64,000 bases of DNA. Origin: Chenopodium formosanum. Its lineage: Eukaryota; Streptophyta; Magnoliopsida; Caryophyllales; Amaranthaceae. The number at the start of each line of letters is the position of its first letter. The stretch's first letter is position 1. The stretch covers positions 6,186,501 through 6,250,500 of the forward strand of contig CM044860.1 of NCBI GenBank assembly GCA_024500155.1, in the 5' to 3' direction. This document shows, in pieces, positions 24,087 through 36,769 of the stretch. Made by a program: the position numbers and the translations under genes. The notes beneath the pieces were generated by a model, which was not told the DNA's origin, made no database searches, and saw only the letters and a list, made by a program, of their open reading frames with translations.

Positions 24087-24826
24087 TTGACTCGAGCGCC
24101 CTTGATGTTCCCTCTTTTAAGGAGTTGTGTCTCATGCTTGAGGAATCGTATTCTGATAATACTTGATGGAGCTTGTTTTGGAGTACACTTTGGGGGAATC
24201 TGGCTGAAAAGGAATGCCTGGGTGTTTAATGGGAAAAGGGGTGGAAGTAGTGGAGGTTCAAAGGAGGGCTATGAGCATCATAGGAGAGTACGAAAAGGCA
24301 AATGAATGCTTACCTTCAGAGATGAGCAAGGCTGCTCCTGTCTGTCAATCATGGAGAGCCCCTGCTATGGGATGCGGATGTGGCTTGCTTCAAAATAGTA
24401 TGTTTGGTCTTGGTGGTGTAATGCGGGATAGGGAGGGGATGCGATGGCTGCTACATGCATCACTACTCGGGGCTGTTGGGATTCAGAGATTGCAGTGGCT
24501 TTGGCAGTAAGGCATGCTCTCCAAATTTTGATTGAAGCTGGACTTACAAGGGTGGAGCTTGAGACTGACAACATCAAAGTCTATCATTATTTGCAGCAGC
24601 AAAAGGAGTAGTGCAGTAGCTTCGGTTTTATAATGAATGATATCTTTGAGCTTGCAAAGTTTTTGTTTGTCTATTAGCTACTCTCATGTAAGTAGGAATG
24701 CTTACAAAGTAGCACACAAACTAGCACAGCTTAGCAAAAAGCTTGGTGGGTTGCATATGTGGATTGAGGAGATCCCTCAAGAAGCATCATGCTTTGTAAT
24801 GGATGATATTATGCTGCCGAGTTAAT
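24087..24826 (+). pseudogene. Decayed non-LTR retrotransposon fragment (zinc-binding region plus RNase H-like domain)
   Basis: Broken pieces in several frames spell the end of a plant LINE-type polyprotein. First comes WGIWLKRNAWVFNGK, typical of the region after the reverse transcriptase. Then WRAP followed by GLGGVMRDREG, and next VALAVRHALQILIEAGLTRV with ELETDN, which match the plant RNase H-like domain found in LINEs. Finally there is HVSRNAYKVAHKLAQLSKK with a terminal W-EEIPQ block. At least two frameshifts and stops interrupt it, so it is non-functional. A short A-run follows near 24848. No target duplication was identified. Confidence 0.75.
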
Positions 24827-25072
24827 AAAATTGTGTGCTTTTCGGGGAAAAAAAACCCTAAAATTTTGTTTTGAACTACTTTAATAGTAACAATAATACT
24901 AATAATAATAAATTTAACAAGTCGCAAGTCAAAAGAACAATTTTGCCCCAATTTTCTTTAGAAAAAATTATTATGAAGTATTTAGTATCAAATCTAAGAT
25001 AAAAAAAATATATATATATATATTTAAGTTCTAAACCTAAAGTTTTACTTGTACTAAGATCTATTTCATTAA

Positions 25073-25224
25073 GGCCCTGTTCTCACCAGATTATTTTCAA
25101 TTCAGTTCAGTTCAGCTCTAATAAGTTCAGTTCAGTTCATCTCATAATTTCCTTCTCTCATAAAATATTCAATTCAGCTCAGCTCAGCTCTAATAAGTTC
25201 AGTTCAGTCAATGAGAACAAGCCC
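25073..25224. mobile_element. MITE with internal (TTCAG)n, copy 1
   Basis: Ends are GGCCCTGTTCTCA and TGAGAACAAGCCC, an imperfect inverted repeat, flanked by TAA on both sides, which fits a 3-bp target duplication as in Tourist/PIF-type elements. The interior is mostly tandem TTCAG or CAGCT units. A second member lies at 53106-53302. Ends and flanks are seen directly; the superfamily is inferred. Confidence 0.75.
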
Positions 25225-25227
25225 TAA

Positions 25228-27042
25228 GTATTGTAAATTAAATTTTGTTGTCAAGAAATTATAATTTAGTCAATTGACAATATGAATAATTATTTGAAAG
25301 TCTCGACTCCTGTGACAATGTACTACTTTGCAACTTCTAATCCTTTATCTTCAAAACCTATTAATTAGTTTGATCGGAGTTGTTACTCTTTAAAATGTCT
25401 TAAAAAATGCTTTTGCATGGAATTTCTTTTCATACTAGCTATGATAAAAAAAAATAAAATAAAAAAAAGATCTCATTAAACAAAACAATTAATCTTAAAA
25501 GTCAAAATAAAAATTAAGTTAAAAAAAAAAAATTATAAACCAATTCCTGAAAACTCTATTCCGACAACTGTAGCAAAGTTTTGTTTAAAATTGCTCAACT
25601 TAATAACCAACCAACCCATTTGACAGATCAGCCGATAAATGAGAAATCTCAAAAGACAATTACATGCATGTCCCTTTTTCATCTGTTGTATGATTTTGAA
25701 GTCATTTTGATTATTTACTATATATTTTTTTTGTTGTTGATAAGGAGAAGAGCCTATCGGGTCGAAACCTGTCAGGTCCTCCTGCCCCAGATTTTTTTAC
25801 TACAGTACTTATTACTTTATCCATTTATTAATTTTTTAGGGAATTATCCATTTATTATTTACTAGGGATTCCAACACGCACGATGCTCGCGGTATAGCAA
25901 GCCCTTTGAGAAGAATTATTATCAATTTTCTTTATGTCTTATGCCGGCTTGTGTATAATATTTTATCAAAACTATTTGCATATAAACGATAAATGTGTTG
26001 GATGTTGTGCAATGTTCTAAACTTTAGTTGATTTACTTTAAAATAAAGCCCACATAAAGAAACAACATTTCGTTGTCTAGTGATTAATGTAGTTATGTAA
26101 TTCAACCATAACCCCCATTAATATGAAAATTCTAAACTTTATTATTCTAATCCTCCTTTTAATTTCTGATTAATTGATAAAATTACTAAATTAATTATAC
26201 ATGGGGATAAAAAGGTAAATAAATATTTTGAGGGATATAATAATTCGTGCACTATTTATAAGAGCAATCTCCTTTATAAGGTAGGGAAGTAATTGGATAA
26301 AATGAGATTTGCCTTAATCAAAGAGGCTTTTGTTTCAATTAAAAAAAAAGGCTTAATTTTTCATCCAAAAAACCAGAGGGGTAATTTTGGAAAAAAGGAA
26401 AAGGGTGTGCGTTGATACACTCGAACACACAGCTTTGGGTTTATAGTTTACTATATAGAATTTACTACGGAGTATAGAATTTTCGTAGTTTAGTTACTCC
26501 TAAAACCTCCAACCGGCGACTTGCCCAAACACTCAGTTTGCGTCTCAACTCGCTCGTCTTTTCTTTAACCCCAGGTAAGATCAATCTCTATTTTATGTTT
26601 TTCAATTTGAGTGAATGTTTTAGTTTTCTTAAACCCTAATTCCCTTAAACCCCAGATAGATTTCTGTATACAAATCAATGGAATTGTAATATAAAGTTCT
26701 AGACTTGTAATTATAAGCTTAATATTATCTGGGTATATGTTATATATTACAAATTATAAATCAAGCTTGATGATTTGATTTATGCATTTTAATAAATTAT
26801 AAAGTATGGTGTAGAAATTTTCATTACCCAGTTATACTGTAAAGTGTAAATTGAATGAGTGCCAACTTTGATTCTTGATTTGTATATTTTTTGATTGGGC
26901 AGGGTGATTTGCCAATTTGATCTATTTGGGACAAGAAAAGAAATTAATTTGAGGTGGGATTGATTTGGGTTGGTTTGTTTATCTGGGGTGAAAGAGTTTT
27001 GTCTATGTTTTGGAGTAAGAGTTGTGTAGCTAATTGATTACA
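25228..27042. other. TYW1 upstream region with a 5'UTR intron
   Basis: AT-rich spacer without a gene. The last part is probably the TYW1 leader: a donor (CCAG then GTAAGA) at 26575 and an acceptor (GGGCAG) ending at 26902 suggest a 328-bp intron in the 5'UTR. The short GC-rich block at about 25745-25790 (GAAGAGCCTATCGGGTCGAA) stands out from its AT-rich surroundings and is not explained. Confidence 0.45.
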
Positions 27043-30000
27043 ATGGTGTCGTCGGCTCTAGCGTCTCGTGTCACCCTCCTTGCCCTTCTGTCTGCCACCA
27101 CCTTTTACTGCTTCTATAAATCCCGCCGCCTTAAGCTTGCTTCTCAGAAGTTTGCTGTCTCTGCTCGGAACCCGAAACTTATTTATATCACTCAAACTGG
27201 CAGTTGTAAAACCCTAGCTCACCGTCTTCACAAGTTGCTTGCCTCAAAAGGTCTTGTTATTGACCTTATTGATGTCAAAGATTATGAGCCGGAGGATCTT
27301 TCGAAGGAAAGCCTTGTTTTGATTGTGGCTTCAACCTGGGAGGATGGAAAGCCGCCTCCTAAGGCCAAGTTTTTTGCTGATTGGATTGAGGAGAGCGCGA
27401 ATGATTTTAGGGTAGGATCACTTCTGCTCAGTAAGCTCAAGTATGCAGTGTTTGGGGTTGGTAGTGGGGCATATGGGGAGAGTTTTGATGTTGTAGCAAA
27501 AGGGATTTCGAAAAGGTTGAAGGCATTGGGAGCTAATGAGGTGCTCCCGTTGAGGGAGGGTGATGTGGATGGAGGTCGATTGGGGAAAGAGGTTGATGCT
27601 TGGGGTGAGAAATTGATTGGGATCCTAAAAGGAGTAGTTCAGGAAAATGGGGTAATTTCTCGTGGGAAGTTAGATGATGAGAGTGATGCAGAGTTCGTTG
27701 ATGAGTCTGATGATGAAGATTCGGAAGAAAGTGAGGAGGAATTGGGTGTTGTTGATCTTGAGGACATAGCAGGTAAGGGGCCATCAAGGAATTCAAAGAA
27801 TGTAGCGCAGGTTAATGGGGTCAAGACTGACGGCAAAAAAGAAATGGTCACTCCTGTAATCAGAGCAAATCTGGTGAAGCAGGTGAGTTTCTTTTCATTT
27901 TATATTTTAAATTTGTTGCTGATTTGATGGTGGAGTTATTGTACATAAACTTCATTATTTAAATTTCTGAATATATGTATATGGATGAGCTGGATTTTAA
28001 AGGCCAATTATTTTGCCTTGTGATATGAGTGTAGCTATGCAGCCTGTCCAAAGACTAGGAAGTGAAACCAAAGGCCTTGAGGACCAGTGCCTAGATATGG
28101 CTTATGTCTAGTGTTTACTAGGCCAGAGAGAATTAAAGTTGTTCTAGGTTCCAGTTTTTGTACCAAAACTGTTCCTAGGGGCCTCAAATGTTATAGTCTA
28201 GCTAGGTGTAATGTTCTTTGATCTAGCACTCTGCATTCTAATACAAATTGAAATCTGTACTGTAGTTATGGCTATGTATAACCACAGCCGGTAGCTCTGT
28301 AGGAAGTACCATAGTTGGGATATTATGTCAAGTTATAGATCCAGTTGCAAAATATTTTGAACCTTTCTTGAAAATAGAGGTATTTTCTTCAATTTTCTGC
28401 TCTTTTGAATATCCATTACTCATGTTTACCTCAAATGCAAGCATGGATTACCTTTCGTTTTAAAAAATTATCTTGTTTTATTTTTTTTAATATTATCTTT
28501 TGTTAATCATCCTACTGTAACAATGCTACAAATATTATATTTTAATATTATTCTGAGTTGTTGCTCTAATATAATCTCTTTGTCAACTGGCTTCCTCTTA
28601 CTAGTTTTAAAGTATTAATTTATGTAATGTTTTTTTGGGCAGGGCTATAAGATAATTGGTACACATAGTGGAGTTAAACTTTGCAGATGGACCAAAGCGC
28701 AACTTAGAGGCCGTGGAGGTTGTTATAAGCACTCATTTTATGGAATTGAGAGTCATAGGTAATCATGCCACGAGTTATATTGATCTTTACTTTCTTAATT
28801 TGTCTCTCTTTCTCAGCCTGGCCACCAATTTCTTCACATTGGTCTTCTTTAACAACTTTTCTAGAAAGGAGATTACACTTTTTCATGTCATCTCAAATAT
28901 AATAATTGAGGACATAATGCATTGTGTTATTTAGTTACTTTGCTGCCACAGTTGTTTCAGTTTATTTTGGTATTGTCAATAGGATAAAGAAAAACCTCTG
29001 CTTCTGATGTTCTTCTCTTGGCACAATTCAGCTCTACAGTTAGTTACTGCTGATGCCAAGTAAGCATGCCAGATCTGCTAATATAAATATATTCACACTG
29101 TAATATAATTTATCTCCTTAATCTATATACTTAATGGATAGATTTTATTTTCAATACAGGTGCATGGAGGCACTGTAATATAATTTATCTCCTTAATCTA
29201 TATACTAAATGGATTGATTTATTTTTAATACAGATGCATGGAGGCACTGTAATATAATTTATTCCTTAATCTATATACTAAATGGATTGATATATTTTTA
29301 ATACAGGTGTATGGAGGCAACACCAAGCCTGGCATGTGCAAACAAATGTGTCTTTTGTTGGAGGCATCATACCAATCCTGTAGGGAAGAGCTGGCAATGG
29401 AAAATGGATGATCCTGTTGAGATTGTGAACACTGCGTTAGACCTTCATACTAAAATGATAAAGCAAATGAAGGGAGTTCCAGGTTTGTCTTTTGAAAGAT
29501 GTTTGTTTATGTCTATCATATTATATAGATGAGAGTAGGATATTAGGATTGGCTTACATGTGATCCTGGTTGGAGTCCAATCCCCATCTTGGGAGAATGA
29601 AGGTGGGATGTGAGCTACTGTTCTCATCTCTGATTTTTTGTGGGCTATTGTTTTGATCATGCCAAGAGAAATGTATTTCAAAGAGATGATTTGTTTGTAC
29701 AAGTAGTAATTTGTCTCCGGCAGATCTTATGAAATGAACTCCAAATGTTCCGGCAAAATTAATTTTCACACATTGCATTTTGGGGTGTGTCAAATAAGAA
29801 TTTGGTGCTACCTTTTTTACAGTTACTTTCTCTTGCCTTCCCATTATTCTTTTTGTCTCGAATATCCAACACTTCCACTTTCTTTGCTCTGCACTACCCC
29901 ACTTTAAAATTTTATTCTTCACATAAAATCAACTCAGGACTAAGTGTTGGAATTGCTGTTGCAGGGGTGCTGGAAGAGCGGTTGGCAGAAGGTCTCTTGC

Positions 30001-31783
30001 CCAGGCACTGTGCTTTGTCACTTGTAGGAGAACCTATTATGTATCCCGAAATCAATTCACTTATAGATGAGCTGCATCAGAGGAGGATTTCTACCTTCCT
30101 TGTTACAAATGCTCAATTTCCTGAAAAAATTAAATCACTGAAACCAATCACCCAGGTAAAAGCTTTTGTTTGATGATAGTTGACTGTACATTAAGAAATA
30201 TACTAGGGTTTCTTGTATGTGGGGTCAGAGTTTCTCGAGCTTCATTCTTAATACTGAACTTTTTTTCCTTGTGTAGTTGTATGTGAGTGTTGATGCTGCA
30301 ACAAGAGACAGTTTGAAGGCTGTGGATAGACCCTTGTTTGGAGACTTTTGGGAGCGCTTTCTGGTAAGTCGCTCTGTATATTGAAAGCAAAATGCAAGGC
30401 TTTTCTGTTGCTTACTTAAGCTATTTCTTCCTTTTTATACTGATCCTCATTGCTGAACACGACGATTTTTGTGGATCATTAAGTTGAATTCATAAGTAGA
30501 TTGGAGTGAAATCTGCTGATTTGATCTGTGTATCATATCGAACAATTGATGTTTTCCATTTATCATATTTGGCTCACCTTAACAGCCTTCTATTGAAAAG
30601 CTTGGAATAGTTTCTTTCTGTTTCAACTTAAGTTTGTTCTCCAGTGAAATCTTAAATTGGAAAATTGCTGGTAATATTCATTATAATTTACTAGTTTGTG
30701 GATCAAATGGTTTGAATTTTAATTTAGAAAACATGCTCTCTTATTTCCTGTTCTTTTAATCCTTATGGTTTGAAGGCTTATTTTGACATTGGCATCTGCT
30801 TTATGGTGGTACTAACAATTTTTTTCTTTTTTTTTGCAGGACTCCCTGACATCTCTCAATGAAAAGCATCAGCGGACCGTTTATCGCTTGACTTTAGTCA
30901 AAGGTTGGAATGCTGAAGATGTAGATGGCTATTTTAAGCTCGTTTCACTTGGGAAACCTGACTTCATCGAAATCAAAGGAGTAACTTATTGTGGATCGTA
31001 AGTATCACGCCGTTATATATTCATCCCTTTTACTTTTGTATGTGGAATGTTGTACTCAAGATTGTGTAAGAACTCTGTTGCAGAACTGCTACGTCAAAGT
31101 TGACAATGGAAAATGTTCCTTGGCATGCTGATGTAAAAGCATTTTCAGAAGCTATGGCTTTGAGAAGTGAAGGCGAATATGAGGTTGCTTGTGAGCATGA
31201 GCACTCCTGTTGTGTCCTTTTGGCGAAGGTTGATAAATTCAAGATAGACGGCCAATGGTTCACATGGATAGATTACGAAAAGTTTCACAACCTGGTTAGT
31301 TACAGCCCCATCATATAGCTTAACATGCTTCCTTTTCTTCTCCTATTTTAAAAGAAAAGTTAAATTATCTTTCCAGGAAAATTATATCAAGTACTCTATA
31401 ATTTTTCCCATTTGCTGCGAGTAGTTCAAAATTTCTATTTATCTTGATATGGTTTAAGTTTAATAGAGTTACAGAAGATCCTAACTAATACAAGCAATAC
31501 AAACACCTCGGGATTCTTAAAGGATTGTTAAACATTAGGATAATATGTGGCAGTTGGTCCAAACGTCAAATACTTCTGATTGCTTTTTTCTTTATGTCAT
31601 CGGTCTTTCTAAAGGTTGCTAACCAAATTTTAGGTGGCTTCTGGCGAGCCTTTCAAGAGCTCAGATTATATGGCTCCAACACCACCTTGGGCTGTATATG
31701 GAGCTGTAGAAGGTGGATTTGATCCAAAATATGTGAGATACAGGAAAGAACGAAATCACAAGTCTAAATGTCAATCTACCTGA
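27043..31783 (+). CDS. TYW1: tRNA 4-demethylwyosine synthase TYW1 (flavodoxin plus radical SAM)
   Basis: Eight coding exons in phase: 27043-27882, 28643-28758, 29307-29482, 29965-30155, 30277-30363, 30840-30997, 31084-31294 and 31634-31783, giving 642 residues. An N-terminal membrane-anchor-like segment (TLLALLSATTFYCFY) precedes a flavodoxin-like FMN domain at about 48-190 (YITQTGSCKTLAHRL, FGVGSGAYGESFD). An acidic linker follows at about 215-250. The radical SAM iron-sulfur motif CxxxCxxC is at Cys329, Cys333 and Cys336 (CANKCVFC), with WRHHTNPVG after it. The enzyme condenses N1-methylguanosine-37 of tRNA-Phe with pyruvate carbons to make the tricyclic wybutosine core (family knowledge). 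Length and domain order match plant TYW1. The exon 3 acceptor sits at the end of a three-copy repeat, of which only the last copy leads into an open exon. Confidence 0.95.
29096..29317 (+). repeat. Tandem triplication spanning the TYW1 exon 3 acceptor
   Basis: Three copies of 75, 74 and 73 bp (29096-29170, 29171-29244, 29245-29317). Each contains CACTGTAATATAATTTAT, a polypyrimidine-poor AT stretch, a 3' splice acceptor ATACAG, and the first exon bases (G/A)TG(C/T)ATGGAGG. Only copy 3 continues into real coding sequence (CAACACCAAG); copies 1 and 2 run into the next repeat and reach TAA within a few codons. Copy lengths and sequence are seen directly. Confidence 0.92.
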
Positions 31784-33776
31784 TAATAAATTTTTCATCA
31801 TTGTGGACGACAGGGTTAATCTTGTACTATTCATTCCACAAGTGAGATTTGGAAAGAAATGGATTTAGTCATGTAGCAATCAATCGATAAATGTTTTGCT
31901 TTTTTTCAATCAACGATGATTATCATGAGATCAGTCAGTCAGTGCTTTTGCTCTCACCTCAAGTTCATTTTTGGAAGTGTTCAAGTAAACGAGAAGGTAA
32001 TTGTTTTACTGTTATGAAGTTTTGGCACATTGAGTGATATAGAGGGTGGCATCGGAAGACCTTGTTTTCGGGTTGCAGCGCATCACACCATCACGGTAGT
32101 ATAAACTAGAACAATGAAAGGTTCTAACTTCAATTGTGTACTAATTTAGATAGGCTTGCTGGCAGAACATTATTTTGTTTATTACTTTCTGTTTCTTACA
32201 ATTTCCATGATTATACAGTAAAACATTTGACGTTAATGGTAGATTTTCAGCTACTTAATTCCTTTTAATCCTAAAATATAGAGTTCTCATTGTAAATTTG
32301 TACAAGCACTTTTGTGCCATACAATTATTTTCAGAAGAAAGCTTTTAACAGTTCAATAATCGAAGGTCGCTTTCAGTTGTATTGTAACGTAGTAAAAACT
32401 ATACAAAATACTCTTCAGAAGACGTCAACGGCTAGTACGAAAATTAATCTTAATTTTGCAGATTTATTACCATCATCAACAAAGCATTATAGTAGCAGTA
32501 AATTTAATACACGTTCTTCATAATGAACTTTACAATAGTATGGCAGTACATACTTCATTTCTATAATTTCATTAGTCATTCGTTATACATTTATACATGT
32601 CTATCCCAACTCAATCCACCCCACAAAATGGTCTTATGATGGTCAGGTGGACTTACTTAAAGCTTTGTCGAATTGTAGCAAATGTATTACATAGTTCCAA
32701 AAAAAATATTATATTGTTACTTTTTTCTCTTCATCCGATCAAATTTCTTACGTTTAAAAATCTCTCTCAACACCTTTATTTTCCATCACTATTTTATTTC
32801 AATTATTCTATAAAACATTTAATGTTTTTTTTTTTTAAATTTATTTTAGCAACTTGATAATAAACTTTTCATGGCACAAAGAGACTCACATAGAGTACCA
32901 TTGTCACCCAAATAGAAAGAAAAAAAAAGTCCATTATTACATGTGTAAAATAATTAAGGTTTTTTTTTTTTTTTTTCATGCCTTGTGTTAGCTAAGTGTC
33001 TCAGTCTTGAAGAGCCACAATTTTTTAAAAAGTAGACCAAGCATGACCTGATCCCACGTGTCTGTTGTGTTAGATTGTATCGTGTATTCGGTCTATCATA
33101 CCTATATAAAGTTAAAGGACTCTAGAATTTTTTTGTGCATGAAATAGTTATAAGATTTTTTCTTAATTTACCTGTTATGTTGTTAACTAAAAGTAGAATA
33201 TTAGAAGCTCTATAAAAATAAATATTCTTACGTTAAATTAATAGGAATAATTAATTTGATTCCAAAAATAACAACTCTTAACTTCTAGGAAGAAATCTAA
33301 TACTCCGTGATAAGATTATACCAACTCTAAAATAGTACTCGTAATAGAAAATAAACATAAGTTAGATACAAAATCTCTCAACTGCACGAATGCACTACAC
33401 CTTAGATTTCGGTTATTTCCTTCTCTTTTAAAGATTCTGTTGTGTAAAACCTCGACAAAACTATTAAATTGATAGATCAACTCTTGTTTATAATAATTTT
33501 CAATAAACATAAGTTAGATACAAAATCTCTCAACTGCACGAATGCACTACACCTTAGATTTCGGTTATTTCCTTCTCTTTTAAAGATTCTGTTGTGTAAA
33601 ACCTCGACAAAACTATTAAATTGATAGATCAACTTTTGTTTATAATAATTTTCTGGTGATTGATAATCTACATAGCAGTATCTATTTGCATCTAATCATC
33701 ACAATTATAATTATTTTTGTAAAAAAAAAAACTATAAAAGCATCAAAAATACATTAAACAAAAATGGAAAATGTAG
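31784..33776. other. TYW1 3' flank and spacer
   Basis: No gene is seen. The segment is AT-rich with poly-T and poly-A tracts (near 32826 and 32961) and contains the 152-bp tandem duplication listed separately. Confidence 0.45.
33350..33653 (+). repeat. Near-perfect 152-bp tandem duplication
   Basis: Positions 33350-33501 are repeated at 33502-33653 with, as far as I can see, a single difference (CAACTCTTG versus CAACTTTTG). The near identity indicates a recent event, just upstream of the mariner element. Confidence 0.93.
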
Positions 33777-34297
33777 TACTTCTTCTGTTCTGTTTTTATT
33801 GCAACAAGGGATTTGGGCACAAATTTTAAGAAAGAAGTAAAGTGAAGAGAGAGAAAAAAATCTATGCAAGTTGCACATGTGATTAAGAAGTAATAAGCAA
33901 AGTTAAAAAGAAGACCCATGTGGGGTCTGCCACTTTTTACCGTGGCTTAAATTTGGAGGAAAGTTTTAAACTTTTTGCCCCACCAAATTTTCACATCTTA
34001 AAATTTTAAACTCCCACCAAATATTTGAAATTTTCAATATCTTTACAACTTTTAATTTAAAGGTGGAGTACTATAAAAGGGACCAAAAAATTTACAGATA
34101 ACATTCTCTCATAACTCCACTTCAATAAATTCTTATTCAACCTACAATAGTCAAAAGTACATTTCTTCTTCTTCATTTTTCCACTTCACAACACACACAG
34201 GCACTTATCATCATCTAGTTGTCTTCACTTCACTGCACACACTTCACCTGCAATTCCAGATAATACAACCACATCACACACTGCACCTAAAAAGATT

Positions 34298-35855
34298 ATG
34301 GATGATTTTTATGAGCTTGAGGAGTTGTACCAGATGGATCAGTCTGAAGCCTTTGAAGAATGGATGCTAGATTGTGAGGTACCATTTTCTTCTGAATCTG
34401 ATAGTGATGATATTGATATTGAAGTAGATCACGAAACAAATCCATTTGTAGTAGTTATGGAACAAAATGAAGTAATAACAGGAAAAAATGGAGTCAAAAC
34501 CTTTGAATTGACTGATAAAGATAGACAACACATAGCTCAAAAATTGATTCTTAGTCGAAAAGGTAAGAGAGTTTGGGATGGGAGGAAAACTGTCCAAGAT
34601 GGTGTCATTAAAAAATTAGCAGCAGAATATAAGGTACACAGAACAACAATCCACAGAATTTGGTGTAGGGAGAAAAACCATTTAAGTAAAGAACAAGTAA
34701 TCGATGTGAGCAGTAAAAAGATACAAAGAGGTAGGAAAAGGTTGGGTTTTGATCCTGAAGTTTTAGGTGTTGTCCCTATTGAAAAAAGAACAACTATAAG
34801 GTCGTTAGCTGAGGCATTAGGGCTGGGTTTTTCTACGATTTATAGTTTGTTAAGGGCTGGTTTACTTAGAGCACATTCTAACAGCATTAAACCATTATTG
34901 AAACCTCACCACAAGATTACAAGAGTTCAATACATTATGCAAAGTGTCATACCAGGTTGTGTGAATGAACTACCAAAGTTTAGCTAGTGCAATGTACAAC
35001 ATGGTTCACATAGACGAAAAATGGTTTTTTATGAGTGCCAAGACGCAAAGGTTTTACCTTTTTCCTTGGGAGGACGATCCTTACAGGGCAACACAAAGCA
35101 AAAATTTTATAGAAAAAGTGATGTTTGGATCTGGTGTAGCTAGACCACACATTACTCAACAAGGGGAGGAGATTTGGGATGGTAAGATAGGGATTTTTCC
35201 TTTTGTTGAAGGTGTGGCAGCACAGAGAAGTTCAAAAAACAGAGCAAAGGGAACAATTGAAACGAAGGCAATACAATCTGTCATTAAAGATGTCATCAGA
35301 TCAATGTTGATCAATGAAATGCTTCCTGCTATCAGAGAAAAATGGCTAATAGGAGCATGCAAAGACATTTGGATACAACAAGATAATGCACGTCCTCATA
35401 TCAGTCCAACTGACAAAGAGTTCATAGAAGCTGCTACAAAAGATGGTTTCAACATTAGACTTGTTAACCAGCCAGCTCAAAGCCCTGACTTAAATATTTT
35501 AGATTTGGGATTTTTCAGAGCTATTCAATCCATACAATACAAGGAATTTCCTAGAAGTATTGATGATTTGATTAAAGCAGTTACATATGCATACAATGAG
35601 TTTGATGCTAGATCACTCAACTACACATGGCTGCACATGCAATACTGTATGCTTGAAGTTCTACAAGTGAATGGCGGAAATAAGTACAAAAACCTGCATA
35701 AAGGAAAGAAGAGGCTTGAAAGGTTGGGATTGTTGCCAGTGCAATTGGAAGTGCCATGTGATCTATTGGGACAAGCATCTGCGTTCCTTAATGAGGGACA
35801 TATTGAGGTTAATGTTGCTGCTCAGCAAGGCAACATTGAAGACAATATGCCCTGA
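34298..35855 (+). pseudogene. Mariner-like transposase, frameshifted
   Basis: The frame opens at ATG 34298 and stops at 34987; the rest of the protein continues in another frame to TGA at 35855, so one small indel near 34,978-34,990 separates the halves. The first half is a DNA-binding region with helix-turn-helix features (KLAAEYKVHRTTIHRIW; RSLAEALGLGFSTIYSLL). The second half holds the catalytic triad: first Asp in VHIDEKWFF, second in IWIQQDNARPH, third in the ILDLGFFRAIQ block. Exactly 39 residues separate the second and third Asp, which is the plant DD39D signature. All three acidic residues are present, so only the frameshift appears to disable it. An unrecognised intron is a less likely explanation. 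Confidence 0.9.
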
Positions 35856-36230
35856 TTAGCACTTCGGGGTAAAATCAATATTTTGGGAGTTGAAGGAAAA
35901 AATATTTGGAAAACATGTTTATTTTTTGGAAGCACATATTGAAAAATCTGTTTAGTTAGTAAAACTCTTTTTGTAATTACTTAGCTTTTCAATGTACTAC
36001 CCTATTTTAGTTAAGGTGATATGCAAACTCTTTTTGTAAAGGCATAATCAAAACCTACTTTTGTAAACATCATAACAGAAAATACTTCGTACGAATGTAT
36101 GATATGTGTATTTATACGTTCAAAGTGTTATGAAAAGAGCATGCCAAGTTATATGATCAAACTAACCACAATAGCAACACAATACCCCAATAGCAACATA
36201 TAGCAACACCGCAATACCACAGTTAATCAT

Positions 36231-36769
36231 TACATAAGTATATGAAGTACAAAGTATAGAACAATACCAGGGACGAACTCAAAGAATGATAAAAGGGGTA
36301 AACTTCCATCTGAATCAGATTCACTAGGACTTGAAGGGGGAGTTGCAACTTGCGGCAGAGTAAAAGTATTGTTATAGAATGATTCCAAGACACAAGTGCC
36401 AGGACGTGTACGCAGGATTCTGTTACCAGCATTCTGTATCTCCTCCGGAGTTATGGAGCAACAACATTGGAGTTTTGAGGAGGAGGTGATCTAGGATGAG
36501 GTGTTCTAGGTTCAGTCTTTTCAATTACCTCACCTTCATCACTTGAAGATTGGAGGTAACCTTTCCACTTTTTTTTTTACAGCCTCCCATTCTTCATCAG
36601 ACGGACAAGGTATTTCCCAATATGGTATTGGTTGCATACTACTTTCAACACAATCATCATCTTTGTCTGATGAATCAGTATCAGTAGGATACTTTGGACG
36701 TTTTCCCTTCCGCATTCTTCTAACATACCCCAAATCGGTCTCATCTGATAATCCATCGTTCCACCTCAT
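36231..36769 (-). pseudogene. Opposite-strand second reading frame inside the mariner element, unknown function, frameshifted
   Basis: A frame opens with MRWNDGLSDETDLGYVRRM directly after a good acceptor (TTTGTTTTAG) and continues through an acidic, Ser/Asp-rich region (TDTDSSDKDDD) to PIPYWEIPCPSDEEWEAVKK. In a run of ten A bases the frame shifts, and coding-like sequence continues in a second frame (YLQSSSDEGEVIEKTEPR; Pro-rich PHPRSPPPQ). It shifts again to a third (TPEEIQNAGNRILRTRPG; PSSPSESDSDG). I do not recognise the protein. It lies wholly between the transposon ends and points toward the transposase tail, so it is an element-encoded or captured passenger. An upstream exon is likely but was not identified. 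Confidence 0.55.
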
